A stretch of DNA of 11,961 nucleotides from an uncultured Fibrobacterota bacterium (GCA_903862805.1 CAIOZP010000505.1:1-11961), one strand, 5' to 3'. Counted from the stretch's first letter, positions 1 through 8,513 are shown. A program made the numbers and translations. The notes: generated by a model from the letters alone, not told the origin.

Positions 1-3000
1 AACGACATCTGCCAGGGAAGTTTGGACTTGATCCAGTAATCCCCAACGCTTCCTATGAAATCAGCACCGGTCTTCGTCGTTCCATCGGAATTGTTTACTA
101 TTGAATTTCCGCCGCTGTTCAGATTCTGTGCAGGCGCACCTATCGTGCTGGCGCTGTTTTTGAATGCTAACCAATCTGCCGAGAAATTCGGAATCTTTGA
201 CGAACCAAATTCCACAAACCTGCTGTTGGTTGTACCGTCAAGGAATACCGCTGCATCGGATGTTCCCTTGAGATAGTACGGCACCAATATGGCTGTCGGA
301 TCTTTGGTGACCGCAACAACGCTGTCGCGCCGGAACATCTGTCCGGTCGGATAAATAGTGTAGATCGTGTACATCGTCATCGAGTCGGTGCTGACCTTCG
401 CAGTACGCGGCCCGACACGAAGAACCACACGGGTCGTTGAACTTTCAGGCACACTCCAAGAGAATGCTGAACCGACGTTGGAGGAAGAGCTGACAGCGTT
501 TCCATCCATGGAATAAACGTGACTTCCCGGAGACGATGCCGATGGTATCAGGTTCGTCAATAGCGTCGTGTCAATCGAGGTCGATGGATTAACCGCCGAG
601 TGAGCGAAGAACCAGAGCTCGCCGCACTTGCTCGATGTGGTGCTCATCTTCCACGACATAAGCCAGTTGTTGGACGAAGTCGCACCGAATGACGAATTAG
701 TGGTGTTCTTCACCCAGAAATAATCTGTTGAAGCGTTGGTGTATTTCCCCCAGACCAGCTGCGGCATTGCTCCACTCTGACGCGCGCCGGAGCTGTCGTT
801 ATTATTCACGTAGATCCGCGTGGACGGCTGGTTTATGTATGAATTGAATCCGATGTAAAGCGTGTGCCATACTGTGTTGACATACGCGATATAGTCGGTT
901 CCGCTGGTCAGATAATTGCCGTTGATCGCTACCGCAATCGGCGCGGCCGACATCCAGTAGTTGTCGATCTGAATCGCCGGATAAGCCCGCGGAGATGCGG
1001 TACTTCCATCGATCAGCATGTTGACGGAATTGTTGTTGTCGGCACGAAGCATATACATGCCTTCGGCGGCTATGAATCCGTTCTTGTAAATGCCTTCCAT
1101 ATCGATTTCTGGAACGACCTTGGAATAGAACCGCAGTTCGTCGATCACTCCGGTAAATCCGCGGCCGATGCTCACGCTTCCCGGGCCGGTGGATGACGGT
1201 GTTGAAATTGAAACGCCTCGCGCCTCCACCTTTCCGTCGAGATATAGAATCAGCGAGCTACTGTTGCGGTCGTAAGTTGCGGCAACGTGATGCCAGCCGG
1301 TTCCCAATGCCGTTGTGCCGGTGAGTGTTGTTCCAAAAACCGTGACGAAAAGCTTGTTGGTGGCAGTTCCGAATTTCCAGCCGCGCGTTCCGGTCGCTCC
1401 TTTGTGGCCCATTATAACGGCATCGGCATCGCTCGTGTTGGATTTCTTTATCCAGGCCATTACGGAGAACACTGTCTGATTCTCAAAAGCCGCCGGGTTA
1501 TTGAACGAACAACTGTCGTTGCTGTTGGCACCGAAGGTATAGCCTCCGCCGATCTGGCCCGTGGTCCATGCCGTCGGCGATGTCCAGATCTTCGCCCAGT
1601 TGTTGTTGATCGAAAGATCGTATGCCGTGTCGGCGGTTCCTTCGTCGAATTTCCATTCGCCCTGCATGTTCCATTCCCATGCCTTCTCGAATCCGAGAGT
1701 TCCTTCCATAATGCTGAGGCTGTCGGGACTGCGAAAAGCTGTAGCTGCAGCAGTGGAAAGGGCGCTGGTATCGTTCCATGCAGAATGCGAAAAATCGATC
1801 ATGTATTCGTAAGTCGCACTCATGCCGGAGGCGAGCGAATATGCGTCGTTGCTCATTCCGTAATATGCGGTACTCGCCGTGCTTCCTTTGAAACTGGTTG
1901 CACCGAGAGAGTTGTCGAATGGAACGAGAAGGATGTCATGCTCGTTTGCGGCGTTGTCCCCTAAAAGAATATATGGACACGTGCCGACTGTTGCGCTACC
2001 GGGATTCTCTTTTATCGTTCCGTTGGCCGCCTTTGCAACACGGAACTCAAGCGAGTCGGAACTCAGCGCAGTTCCACCGGTATTGTCGATCTGTGCCCAC
2101 ACGTAAATGCGTCCGTTGCTCATGACCGTGTAATCACAAATGAAATTGCGCGTTCCCCAAGCCTGAGTCTGGCGCACCTTAACATAAAGGTTGTTTGATT
2201 CAAGAAGTGTCAGTACACCGGTGGTATTGTAGCTCAGGCGCGTTGTTGTTCCGTCATAGAATCGTGCTGCGAAGAGATTCCGTGTACCCGACGTGGACAT
2301 AATGTTCGTTCCGCCATGATTTGCAGCCATTGACACCCACGAAATTCCTCCGCCATATGCCTCGCTGAACACCACGCTGAAATCCGCCGTTGATGCGATG
2401 AGCGTATCTGATGTTCCGGTACCGATATTGTGATTAACAGTCAGCGTCTTGTATTTGAACCCGACATCTACGCTATTAACCGTAACCGTGAGTGTCTTGG
2501 AATAATTGTTGCAGTTGCCGTCGTTGGTATTGATCTTTATCGAATATGAACTCTTGGTCGCGTAGTTGAAAACAGCACTGGTGAACAGTGAATCATGGCT
2601 TATCGTGAACGATGCGTTATCGGTGCCTGCCGGATCGAAACTGTATGTAAATGATTCTGAGGAACCATCGCCGTCTGTCGTAGTGAGTTTACCGACGAAT
2701 GTTCCTTTGGCTAAACCTTCGTCAACGGTTGATGCGGAAAGCGAGATATTGGTCGGTGGAGCATTGCCTACGTTGATGATCAGATTCGCCGCGGATATGT
2801 TCCACCAATAACCCTGATAACCAAAGTTACCGGCAAGTATCAAGCCTTTGTTATTGGTGGCATTATTGGCCGCCCAGCTCTGTACCAGAGTCAACAATGA
2901 TCCGCTGGTGACAGTCTGCCACCCGCTCGGATATGATGCAGTCACACTGCCAAGAGGAGTCGCCCATGCGGCATCGGTATAGGTTGTGAAAATCGCCGAT

Positions 3001-6000
3001 GCGTTATACGCTCCCTTGTCCTGAGCGTCGAGATATACCGTCACAGGAGTACCGCCAACAACTGTGGAGCTTACGTTGTACTGCACCGTCGCAGAGCTTA
3101 CTGTCGCTGACGAGAAGGACGAGAGATCGGCATACAACAGACATTCGTCGGAATACCCACCCGTAGTACCGCGAGGGTAACCGCCGACTCTGCCACTTGC
3201 ATCACCGGTGGCAGTCCATGCGGTATAATTCATGTGCCTTATCGTCAACGGTATTGTATCCAAAATGCTCGATGCCGGAACAATCTTGAACGTTTTCTCG
3301 TAGTAAAGATTCCCCGTCCCGTTGTCGGTCGAACGTACCCTTATGAAGAACGTATCGGCAATGGCGCAGCTGATCGGAACTGCGTTGGTCAATGTGCTGT
3401 CGGTAATAGTGAAATACGCGTTGTGTGTACTGCCGGTTCCCGATGCGAGTGTGTATGTATGAGCATCACCGGCATCAAGATCGGCTGTCGAGAAATGTCC
3501 TATTACCGTACCGGCAGCCGAACCTGAAATGATAGCGTTCGACGAAAGTGTAATGTCGGTCGGTGTGTGGTTCGTATGAGAAACTACAAGACGAACTTCG
3601 TGAGCTGTCGAAACATCAATCGCATAATTCTTGGTCGCATCCGGAGTTGTTCCGATGTTCAGCGTGCTATTGGTCAGAGTGCCAGAAAATTTCATGATGG
3701 TGTATGTGCCGTCATTGAATCCGGTTGCGGCGGCGATGTTCAGCGTACCCGCAATTGTCAGGTTGCCAGTGACATTCACTGTGTCGCTCGATGTTCCGAT
3801 GTCGGCGTTGTAAATGCTGGTGCCGGTCATTGTAAAAGCGCCTGTCGAAATCTTGCCGGGGCCGGAGACACCGGGTGCTATGATTCCACCCGCGCCAAGT
3901 GCCACGGTGCCGGTAACCGATCCGGTTCCACCAAGTGTTGCAGTGCTGGCAACCGTCACACCGGTAACCGATGCGTTTGTGCCGTTCAGAAGAAGTGTTC
4001 CGGCATTGACTGCGATTGTACTCGAATTGGAGTTATTGGTGGAAAGCACCAGAGTTCCGCTTCCGACCTTTGTCAGCGCATTTGCTCCGCTGACTGCTCC
4101 ACTTATCGTAAGCTGACTTCCGGCATCGACACCTATGGAAGACGCGATATTCAGCGCCACCGTTCCCGCGAAAGTGTTGGTACCGCTTCTGTTTCTGAGC
4201 GCGCCGTTGCTGCTTATGCCGGTTCCGTTGATCGTAAGCGGCTCGGCCAATGTCGTGATTCCACCCTGAATCTCAAGCGCCGCACTGTTGGTAACCGATG
4301 TTCCACCGGCGACAGTGCCAAGCGCGTTTGAACTCTGAATATTAATCACGCCCGATGAAATGCTTGTAGTGCCAGTATAGGAATTGCTTCCGTTCAGCAT
4401 TAGGGTTCCGGAACCGGAATTTGTAAGAGTGCCCGATCCTGAAATCGCTCCGCTGTAACAAACGCTGTCGGTGCGGTTCCAGGTCAGGGCGGAATTATCT
4501 ACGACATTGCCAGGGAGAACACCAGCGGTTCCGGCGTTGCCTATTTGAAGCGTGCCGCCGGTAATTGTTGTCGGGCCGGAATAATTGTTTGAGCTGTTGG
4601 TGAAGGCGAGTACCCCGCCACCGACCTTAGCCAAAGTGTACGATCCACTTATTGCTCCACTTTGAATAAGCGTTCCGGCATCGGCGCCTATAGTGCTGTT
4701 TGATCCGAGTGTAATTGCACCGGGGTAAGTATTGGTTCCGCTGATATTGCGAAGAGATCCATTTCCGGCAGCACCGTTGCCGTTGATGGCGGTCGGCCAT
4801 GATGTCGCGCTGAAGCCGCCTTCAAGCTGCAATTCTGCACCACTGCTCACCCAAACGGAACTTGTGCCAAGTGCAGAAGCGTTCTGGATATTAAGTACGC
4901 CGCCCTCAATGGAATCAATTGCATTAAATGCGTTGCTGCCCAAAAGTTTCCACGTGCCAGCATCTTTTTTGAAAAGATAGTTGGATGCTCCGGCATTCAA
5001 TGCCATCCCGCCACTGAAGATGCCTGTCCCTGCTGAACCACAGAGTTGAATGTACCGCCATCCAGTGTTCGGGCTGCTTACAATAGAACCAAGTGTCAAC
5101 TGACCGGAATCTGCGCTGAAATTATACTTCAGGCCACCTGCTGTCATGGTGATATTGCCGGGGAATGAATTAGTCCCATTGATATTTTTAATCTGTGCCG
5201 AATCAGAACTGATGCCAGGACTCGAGCGGCATCCAATAGAGATCGGCGTATTTGCGTAAGTATTTCCTCCTGCAAATTCCAGCATTCCGGTATAGGTGCC
5301 GCCTGAAATCGTTATCCCGCTTGACCCCGAAAGTGCATTTGCATTTGTCAATCTTAAAAATCCCGAATCTACAGCAACCGGGCCGGCCAGCGAGGAATTG
5401 TTGGCACTAAGAATCACGCGGCTCGTACCACTGGCGTGAAGGGTATAAGCACTATTGCCGGAAATGGCCCCACTGATGGTCATGTTTCCAGCATCCGAGC
5501 CTACGTAAGAATTGGAACCGAGAGTAACGGCTCCGGCATAAGTATTATTCCCGCTGATGTTATGCAAAGCGCCATGGCCGGTGAGACCGCTGTTGTTGAT
5601 TGTCAATGGAATAGCCGTCGTCGTGATTCCACCCTGCAACTGCAATTCGGCACCACTTGTCACAGTGGCTCCGCTCGATGTTCCCAGCGCTGATCCGTCT
5701 TGGATATTGAGAGCTCCGGCACTTATGCTCGTTGCGCCTGAATAGTTGCTGGCACTCTTCAGATACATCAAACCGTTTCCGGCCTTGGTGAGTGCACCAG
5801 TGTACGCGCCGGTAGGCAAATAAAACGACCCGGTGACATTGAGTATGCCGGATGCGTTTGTAACCGTGAATGTTCTGGTCGTAGCCGCTGCCCATAAAAA
5901 ATCGGTCGCACTGATGGTGGAAGTACCCGCATTGGGAACAGTCAGATCGTAGTCCAGACAGAAGCTACCGTTACTCGCATCCGGAGTCCCGCTCGATATG

Positions 6001-8288
6001 GTTCCGCCGTCAAGTGTAACCGGTCTCTTAATGTGTGAGGTTACAGTATTCGCAGTTGTCAATGTGCCCTGAACAGTTAATGCTCCACCGTTGACAGGTA
6101 TGTCATATCCATCTAATGAATTAGTCTGAGAAACCCGTAGTGTCGCGCCGCTGTTTACGGTGACACTGCTTGAGTTTCTCAATCCGTTATCGACAGGATT
6201 ACTGGCAATCGCAAGATTCAGGGTTCCGGCACTGACCGTAGTTGCACCAGTGAATGTCGGATAGGTCGTAAGCGTAACGATGCCGCTTCCGGCCTGATTG
6301 AGGTTACCTGAACCGGAAATAGTTCCGGCGTACAGGATCGAGTCGGTACGATTAAATGTGAGCGTTCCGTTATCTGTAACCGATCCCGGCAGAACACCCG
6401 ATGTTCCGGCGTTTCCTATCTGCAAAGTACCAGCCGCAATCGTTGTTGATCCGCTGTAGGTATTGGCACCGGAAAGTATCTGCGTTCCGGAACCTTGTTT
6501 GTTTACATTGAGTGTACCGGTATTGCTTATCACGCCGGAGAATGTTCCGCCTCCATTATCCTTGCCGATGTAGATGGTTCTTGCGTTGGCGTTGCTGTAC
6601 ATGTTTAGTGTACCTGCGCCGTTCAGTGCATCGAAATATACCGAAGCATTCGCATCCGCGTCGTTAAGCAATGCAGTGGCACCCGATCCTATTGTCAAAT
6701 CAGCCAAATTGCCTGATGCCGTTGTAAACTGCGACAGGGTTCCACCTGCGACATTTATCAGAGCACCCGAAGACATATTGAACGATTGATCTGTGGCGCC
6801 CGCTGCAAGATAGTTGTACTCCGATCCACTTTTAAGAAACGTACCCGCACCGGTAATGGAAATGGCGCTTGAGCTGAGTCGGTTGTTGGTTCCGAAATCG
6901 ACCTCGTATGTCGCTCCGGAGGATATTGCAATTCCCGATGTGGTCGTGGCATCATTTCCGGCACCGGTAATCTTTAGCGTACCAGCCGTGACATTGGTTG
7001 CACCGGTATATGTCTGATTGGTGGTAAGATTCACCTTGCCGGCACCGGCCTGCGTGACATTTCCTGCGCCGGAAATCACTCCCGTGAATCCGATCGAGTC
7101 GGTTCGGTTGAAAGCGATGGTCGCACCACTTCCCACGGAGGTTGTACCGGCAGGCAAAACACCTGTGGTTCCGGCATTTCCCACCTGAAAGGTTCCGCCG
7201 CTGACCGTAGTGTTGCTGTAAGTATTCGCACCGGTGACGATGGCCGTACCCGAACCGGATTTCGTGAGAGTATATGCACCACTGACCACACCGCCGACAG
7301 TCAATGACTGACCGGTATTCACATTCCAGGGTTGACTGGCTCCCAAGACTATATTGCCACCGAAATTGAGATTGCTTGAGGCTGCGCTCATGTCGATGCC
7401 ACCGGCACCGAGGGTTAGGGTATTGCCGGAGTTGATGGTGACAAGGCCGGTGGGATTTGCCACCCTGAGTTTGTACCAAGTGGCATCTGCGCCCAAAGAT
7501 ACTGTGTTTGCGGATGTAACGGTGCTGTTCCATACTGCGGTATCAACATATATAGGTGCTGTGTGGGGCGTTGTCCAACTTGTTCCCACGTTGAGTGCGG
7601 TTGCGTTGTTGTCCTTTACCCTGAGCGCACCAACAGGGCCGGAAACTGAGTCGTGATAATTGCAACTATCAACAGATATCATGCTACTCCACGAGCCAGC
7701 ACCCATTACATATCCCACTTTACCGCTGGCATGAGTTGCATCGCTGAATGTGGCCGCCAAAGTCCCATCCATGTAAACCTTGAATGTCGAACCCACGAAC
7801 TCAACCGTCATCAGCATTGCTGATTCAGTGGGAACGGCATAGGAAGTTGTGGAAGTTGCCGAAGAAATGTTGTCTTTGTAAAAGCGAATTTCACGTGATC
7901 CGGCGTTGTCTGTCCAGAAGTACTGTACCGCGTAATAAGAGCCGGTACCATTATATCTGAAAACTATTCCGCTATAGTTTTCATACGTGTATTGATTAAG
8001 TCTTACTGTAAAAACGCCGTCGTTCCCACAAACAAAATTATTAATTAAATAGCCGTCTGCAGTATTGCTTGCAGCCGATACATACCCGCCACTTTCAGAC
8101 CACGCGCCACGGGTCCCTGCGGCAGTCCAGCCTTGGCCTGCGCCAGTCGAGTCACCGTTAACCGTTGAGCTTCCGTCGGAGTATGTATCGCGAAAACCGG
8201 TAGCCATTGTTTCAAAGAACGCAGCCGAGCAAACGACCAAAATCGCCGCAACAAAAAACACACGGAAGATCTGTTCCTTCCCCTTCAC
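1..8288 (-). CDS. Giant secreted PATR/LamG/cadherin-like multidomain protein, adhesin-like (3' end outside window)
   Basis: An open frame of at least 2762 codons that I translated without meeting a stop; it continues past the left edge. The GTG at 8288 is chosen because it opens a signal peptide (MKGKEQIFRVFFVAAILVV, then CSAAFFETMA, likely cut near A29) and is the last good start after an in-frame TGA at 8318-8316. Domain order in residues: about 30-212 jelly-roll/LamG-like; 230-1573 PATR beta-helix (units such as LTKSGSGTAIVTGANTYSN and ISGAGNVTQAGAGKVNLTT) closed by a typical passenger cap (GGIIAPGVSGPGK, TVNVTGNLTIAGTLNI); 1574-1667 cadherin-like; 1670-1837 DNRLRE-like; 1839-1940 cadherin-like; 1940-2208 unrecognised; 2208-2403 LamG (GWHHVAATYDR, LYLDGKVEA, GVIDELRFYSK); 2404-2762 unrecognised. 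Such modules in other proteins bind glycans or surfaces, so an adhesin or glycan-binding role is inferred. No catalytic site, C-terminal barrel or sorting signal is visible; the C-terminus is missing. LVVC resembles a lipobox but has V before the Cys, so a lipoprotein is unlikely. Confidence 0.93.
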   Translation of the reverse strand, partial: MKGKEQIFRVFFVAAILVVCSAAFFETMATGFRDTYSDGSSTVNGDSTGAGQGWTAAGTRGAWSESGGYVSAASNTADGYLINNFVCGNDGVFTVRLNQYTYENYSGIVFRYNGTGSYYAVQYFWTDNAGSREIRFYKDNISSATSTTSYAVPTESAMLMTVEFVGSTFKVYMDGTLAATFSDATHASGKVGYVMGAGSWSSMISVDSCNYHDSVSGPVGALRVKDNNATALNVGTSWTTPHTAPIYVDTAVWNSTVTSANTVSLGADATWYKLRVANPTGLVTINSGNTLTLGAGGIDMSAASSNLNFGGNIVLGASQPWNVNTGQSLTVGGVVSGAYTLTKSGSGTAIVTGANTYSNTTVSGGTFQVGNAGTTGVLPAGTTSVGSGATIAFNRTDSIGFTGVISGAGNVTQAGAGKVNLTTNQTYTGATNVTAGTLKITGAGNDATTTSGIAISSGATYEVDFGTNNRLSSSAISITGAGTFLKSGSEYNYLAAGATDQSFNMSSGALINVAGGTLSQFTTASGNLADLTIGSGATALLNDADANASVYFDALNGAGTLNMYSNANARTIYIGKDNGGGTFSGVISNTGTLNVNKQGSGTQILSGANTYSGSTTIAAGTLQIGNAGTSGVLPGSVTDNGTLTFNRTDSILYAGTISGSGNLNQAGSGIVTLTTYPTFTGATTVSAGTLNLAIASNPVDNGLRNSSSVTVNSGATLRVSQTNSLDGYDIPVNGGALTVQGTLTTANTVTSHIKRPVTLDGGTISSGTPDASNGSFCLDYDLTVPNAGTSTISATDFLWAAATTRTFTVTNASGILNVTGSFYLPTGAYTGALTKAGNGLMYLKSASNYSGATSISAGALNIQDGSALGTSSGATVTSGAELQLQGGITTTAIPLTINNSGLTGHGALHNISGNNTYAGAVTLGSNSYVGSDAGNMTISGAISGNSAYTLHASGTSRVILSANNSSLAGPVAVDSGFLRLTNANALSGSSGITISGGTYTGMLEFAGGNTYANTPISIGCRSSPGISSDSAQIKNINGTNSFPGNITMTAGGLKYNFSADSGQLTLGSIVSSPNTGWRYIQLCGSAGTGIFSGGMALNAGASNYLFKKDAGTWKLLGSNAFNAIDSIEGGVLNIQNASALGTSSVWVSSGAELQLEGGFSATSWPTAINGNGAAGNGSLRNISGTNTYPGAITLGSNSTIGADAGTLIQSGAISGSYTLAKVGGGVLAFTNSSNNYSGPTTITGGTLQIGNAGTAGVLPGNVVDNSALTWNRTDSVCYSGAISGSGTLTNSGSGTLMLNGSNSYTGTTSISSGVINIQSSNALGTVAGGTSVTNSAALEIQGGITTLAEPLTINGTGISSNGALRNRSGTNTFAGTVALNIASSIGVDAGSQLTISGAVSGANALTKVGSGTLVLSTNNSNSSTIAVNAGTLLLNGTNASVTGVTVASTATLGGTGSVTGTVALGAGGIIAPGVSGPGKISTGAFTMTGTSIYNADIGTSSDTVNVTGNLTIAGTLNIAAATGFNDGTYTIMKFSGTLTNSTLNIGTTPDATKNYAIDVSTAHEVRLVVSHTNHTPTDITLSSNAIISGSAAGTVIGHFSTADLDAGDAHTYTLASGTGSTHNAYFTITDSTLTNAVPISCAIADTFFIRVRSTDNGTGNLYYEKTFKIVPASSILDTIPLTIRHMNYTAWTATGDASGRVGGYPRGTTGGYSDECLLYADLSSFSSATVSSATVQYNVSSTVVGGTPVTVYLDAQDKGAYNASAIFTTYTDAAWATPLGSVTASYPSGWQTVTSGSLLTLVQSWAANNATNNKGLILAGNFGYQGYWWNISAANLIINVGNAPPTNISLSASTVDEGLAKGTFVGKLTTTDGDGSSESFTYSFDPAGTDNASFTISHDSLFTSAVFNYATKSSYSIKINTNDGNCNNYSKTLTVTVNSVDVGFKYKTLTVNHNIGTGTSDTLIASTADFSVVFSEAYGGGISWVSMAANHGGTNIMSTSGTRNLFAARFYDGTTTRLSYNTTGVLTLLESNNLYVKVRQTQAWGTRNFICDYTVMSNGRIYVWAQIDNTGGTALSSDSLEFRVAKAANGTIKENPGSATVGTCPYILLGDNAANEHDILLVPFDNSLGATSFKGSTASTAYYGMSNDAYSLASGMSATYEYMIDFSHSAWNDTSALSTAAATAFRSPDSLSIMEGTLGFEKAWEWNMQGEWKFDEGTADTAYDLSINNNWAKIWTSPTAWTTGQIGGGYTFGANSNDSCSFNNPAAFENQTVFSVMAWIKKSNTSDADAVIMGHKGATGTRGWKFGTATNKLFVTVFGTTLTGTTALGTGWHHVAATYDRNSSSLILYLDGKVEARGVSISTPSSTGPGSVSIGRGFTGVIDELRFYSKVVPEIDMEGIYKNGFIAAEGMYMLRADNNNSVNMLIDGSTASPRAYPAIQIDNYWMSAAPIAVAINGNYLTSGTDYIAYVNTVWHTLYIGFNSYINQPSTRIYVNNNDSSGARQSGAMPQLVWGKYTNASTDYFWVKNTTNSSFGATSSNNWLMSWKMSTTSSKCGELWFFAHSAVNPSTSIDTTLLTNLIPSASSPGSHVYSMDGNAVSSSSNVGSAFSWSVPESSTTRVVLRVGPRTAKVSTDSMTMYTIYTIYPTGQMFRRDSVVAVTKDPTAILVPYYLKGTSDAAVFLDGTTNSRFVEFGSSKIPNFSADWLAFKNSASTIGAPAQNLNSGGNSIVNNSDGTTKTGADFIGSVGDYWIKSKLPWQMS
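4095..5711 (-). repeat. Higher-order repeat family B (three copies)
   Basis: Three copies of a module of about 85 residues lie near 5455-5711, 4645-4895 and 4095-4346. Each starts with L/I-NIQ, then SALGT or NALGT, then a strand of the type SGAELQLQGG, then INGxGxxGNGALRNISG, TNTYAG and GADAG, and ends in SGAISG. Copy 2 is followed directly by family-A copy 3, which leads into family-B copy 3, so the two families interleave. Confidence 0.8.
4425..7200 (-). repeat. Higher-order repeat family A (three copies)
   Basis: Three copies of a module of about 45 residues lie near 7060-7198, 6300-6440 and 4425-4560. All share GNAGT-x-GVLP, then about 12 variable residues, then a near-invariant NRTDS, then a hydrophobic strand and ISGSG. 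The copies are not tandem: the first two are about 760 bp apart and the next is about 1.9 kb further on. This suggests that blocks larger than a single PATR unit were duplicated and then diverged. Confidence 0.8.
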
Positions 8289-8326
8289 ACAACCCCACGC
8301 CGACACTCGGCGATTTCAGTAATCAT
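8285..8326 (-). CDS. Possible 13-codon leader ORF overlapping the giant gene's start
   Basis: ATG at 8326 opens the short frame MITEIAECRRGVV. Its TGA (8287-8285) overlaps the GTG start of the giant gene (8288-8286) in a GTGA arrangement. A weak GGA lies a few bases upstream of the ATG. If translated, it could couple translation or affect the hairpin at 8298-8312, which lies inside it. Short ORFs arise easily by chance and there is no homology evidence. Confidence 0.3.
   Translation of the reverse strand: MITEIAECRRGVV
8298..8312 (-). promoter_or_regulatory. GC-rich hairpin just before the giant gene's start
   Basis: On the minus strand CGCCGA, a GTG loop and TCGGCG form a perfect 6-bp stem ending 9 nt before the GTG start at 8288. 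A stable stem here would lie at the ribosome-binding region, which otherwise has only TGGGG as a weak Shine-Dalgarno candidate. Control of translation initiation is inferred. There is no T-run, so it is not a terminator. Confidence 0.45.
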
Positions 8327-8333
8327 TCATCCA

Positions 8334-8349
8334 CGATCTTCAAAGATCG
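8334..8349. promoter_or_regulatory. Perfect 16-bp palindrome in the leader of the giant gene
   Basis: CGATCTT, a 2-bp centre and AAGATCG form a perfect inverted repeat with 7-bp arms, about 24-39 bp downstream of the predicted transcription start. As DNA it could be a site for a dimeric regulator. As RNA it could extend by wobble pairs into a longer hairpin. It lies within the promoter-to-start interval; function is inferred. Confidence 0.5.
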
Positions 8350-8379
8350 CAGCTCAATTCCAAAGACTTATATATGAAG

Positions 8380-8408
8380 ATAATACTCCTATTCTAAGAG
8401 CCTGTCAA
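8380..8408 (-). promoter_or_regulatory. Strong sigma70-type promoter for the giant gene
   Basis: On the minus strand a perfect -35 TTGACA (8408-8403) is followed by exactly 17 bp and a -10 TATTAT (8385-8380), one mismatch from consensus. Transcription would start near 8373, leaving a leader of about 85 nt before the GTG at 8288. It lies in the gap between the nucleotidyltransferase stop and the giant gene, so the giant gene can be expressed independently of the genes upstream. Confidence 0.8.
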
Positions 8409-8444
8409 TAAAGCGTTTTCGGCAATACCAATTTGGGTTCTGCG

Positions 8445-8471
8445 TGTTCGGGAGATTTTTGATTGTTCGGG
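8445..8471. repeat. Direct repeat pair upstream of the promoter
   Basis: TGTTCGGG occurs twice (8445-8452 and 8464-8471), 19 bp apart start to start, about 37-63 bp upstream of the -35 box of the giant gene. The spacing is close to two helical turns, as seen for some activator sites. Two 8-bp copies are weak evidence. The rest of the gap 8289-8513 holds the promoter and leader elements listed separately and no convincing terminator for the nucleotidyltransferase gene. Confidence 0.35.
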
Positions 8472-8513
8472 TGTTGTTGAGATACTGGGAAACCTCTGCC
8501 CAGCTTCGAAGGG

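Larger units (their letters stand above)
3573..7600 (-). repeat. PATR-type beta-helix repeat array inside the giant protein
   Basis: About 1340 residues of Gly/Thr/Ser/Asn-rich repeats of 20-40 residues. The recurrent core is roughly G-A/S-I-S-G-x-G-x-L-T-K-x-G-x-G-T-L-x-L-x-x-x-N-x-Y-x-G-x-T-x-I-x-x-G-T-L. This is the signature of passenger-associated transport repeats, which fold as a parallel beta-helix in autotransporter passengers. The copies are strongly diverged in DNA, so the array is old and not a recent slippage product. The last 100 residues (about 3573-3870) match the usual end cap of such helices, so the helix is complete within the window. Confidence 0.9.

Noticed and set aside
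1287..1964. 225-codon plus-strand ORF
   Set aside because: Antisense to the LamG domain of the giant protein, which shows clear family motifs on the minus strand; no domain-like pattern in this frame.
3567..4331. 254-codon plus-strand ORF, Cys/Arg/Ser-rich
   Set aside because: It lies antisense to the PATR array. Its odd composition is what the reverse reading of Gly/Thr/Ala repeat codons produces, and the minus strand gives a coherent beta-helix.
6952..7533. 193-codon minus-strand ORF, His/Arg/Gln-rich
   Set aside because: Out-of-frame shadow of the PATR array on the same strand; biased composition and no ribosome site.
8205..8207. ATG as an alternative start for the giant gene
   Set aside because: It has no Shine-Dalgarno site and would remove the signal peptide encoded just upstream in the same frame.
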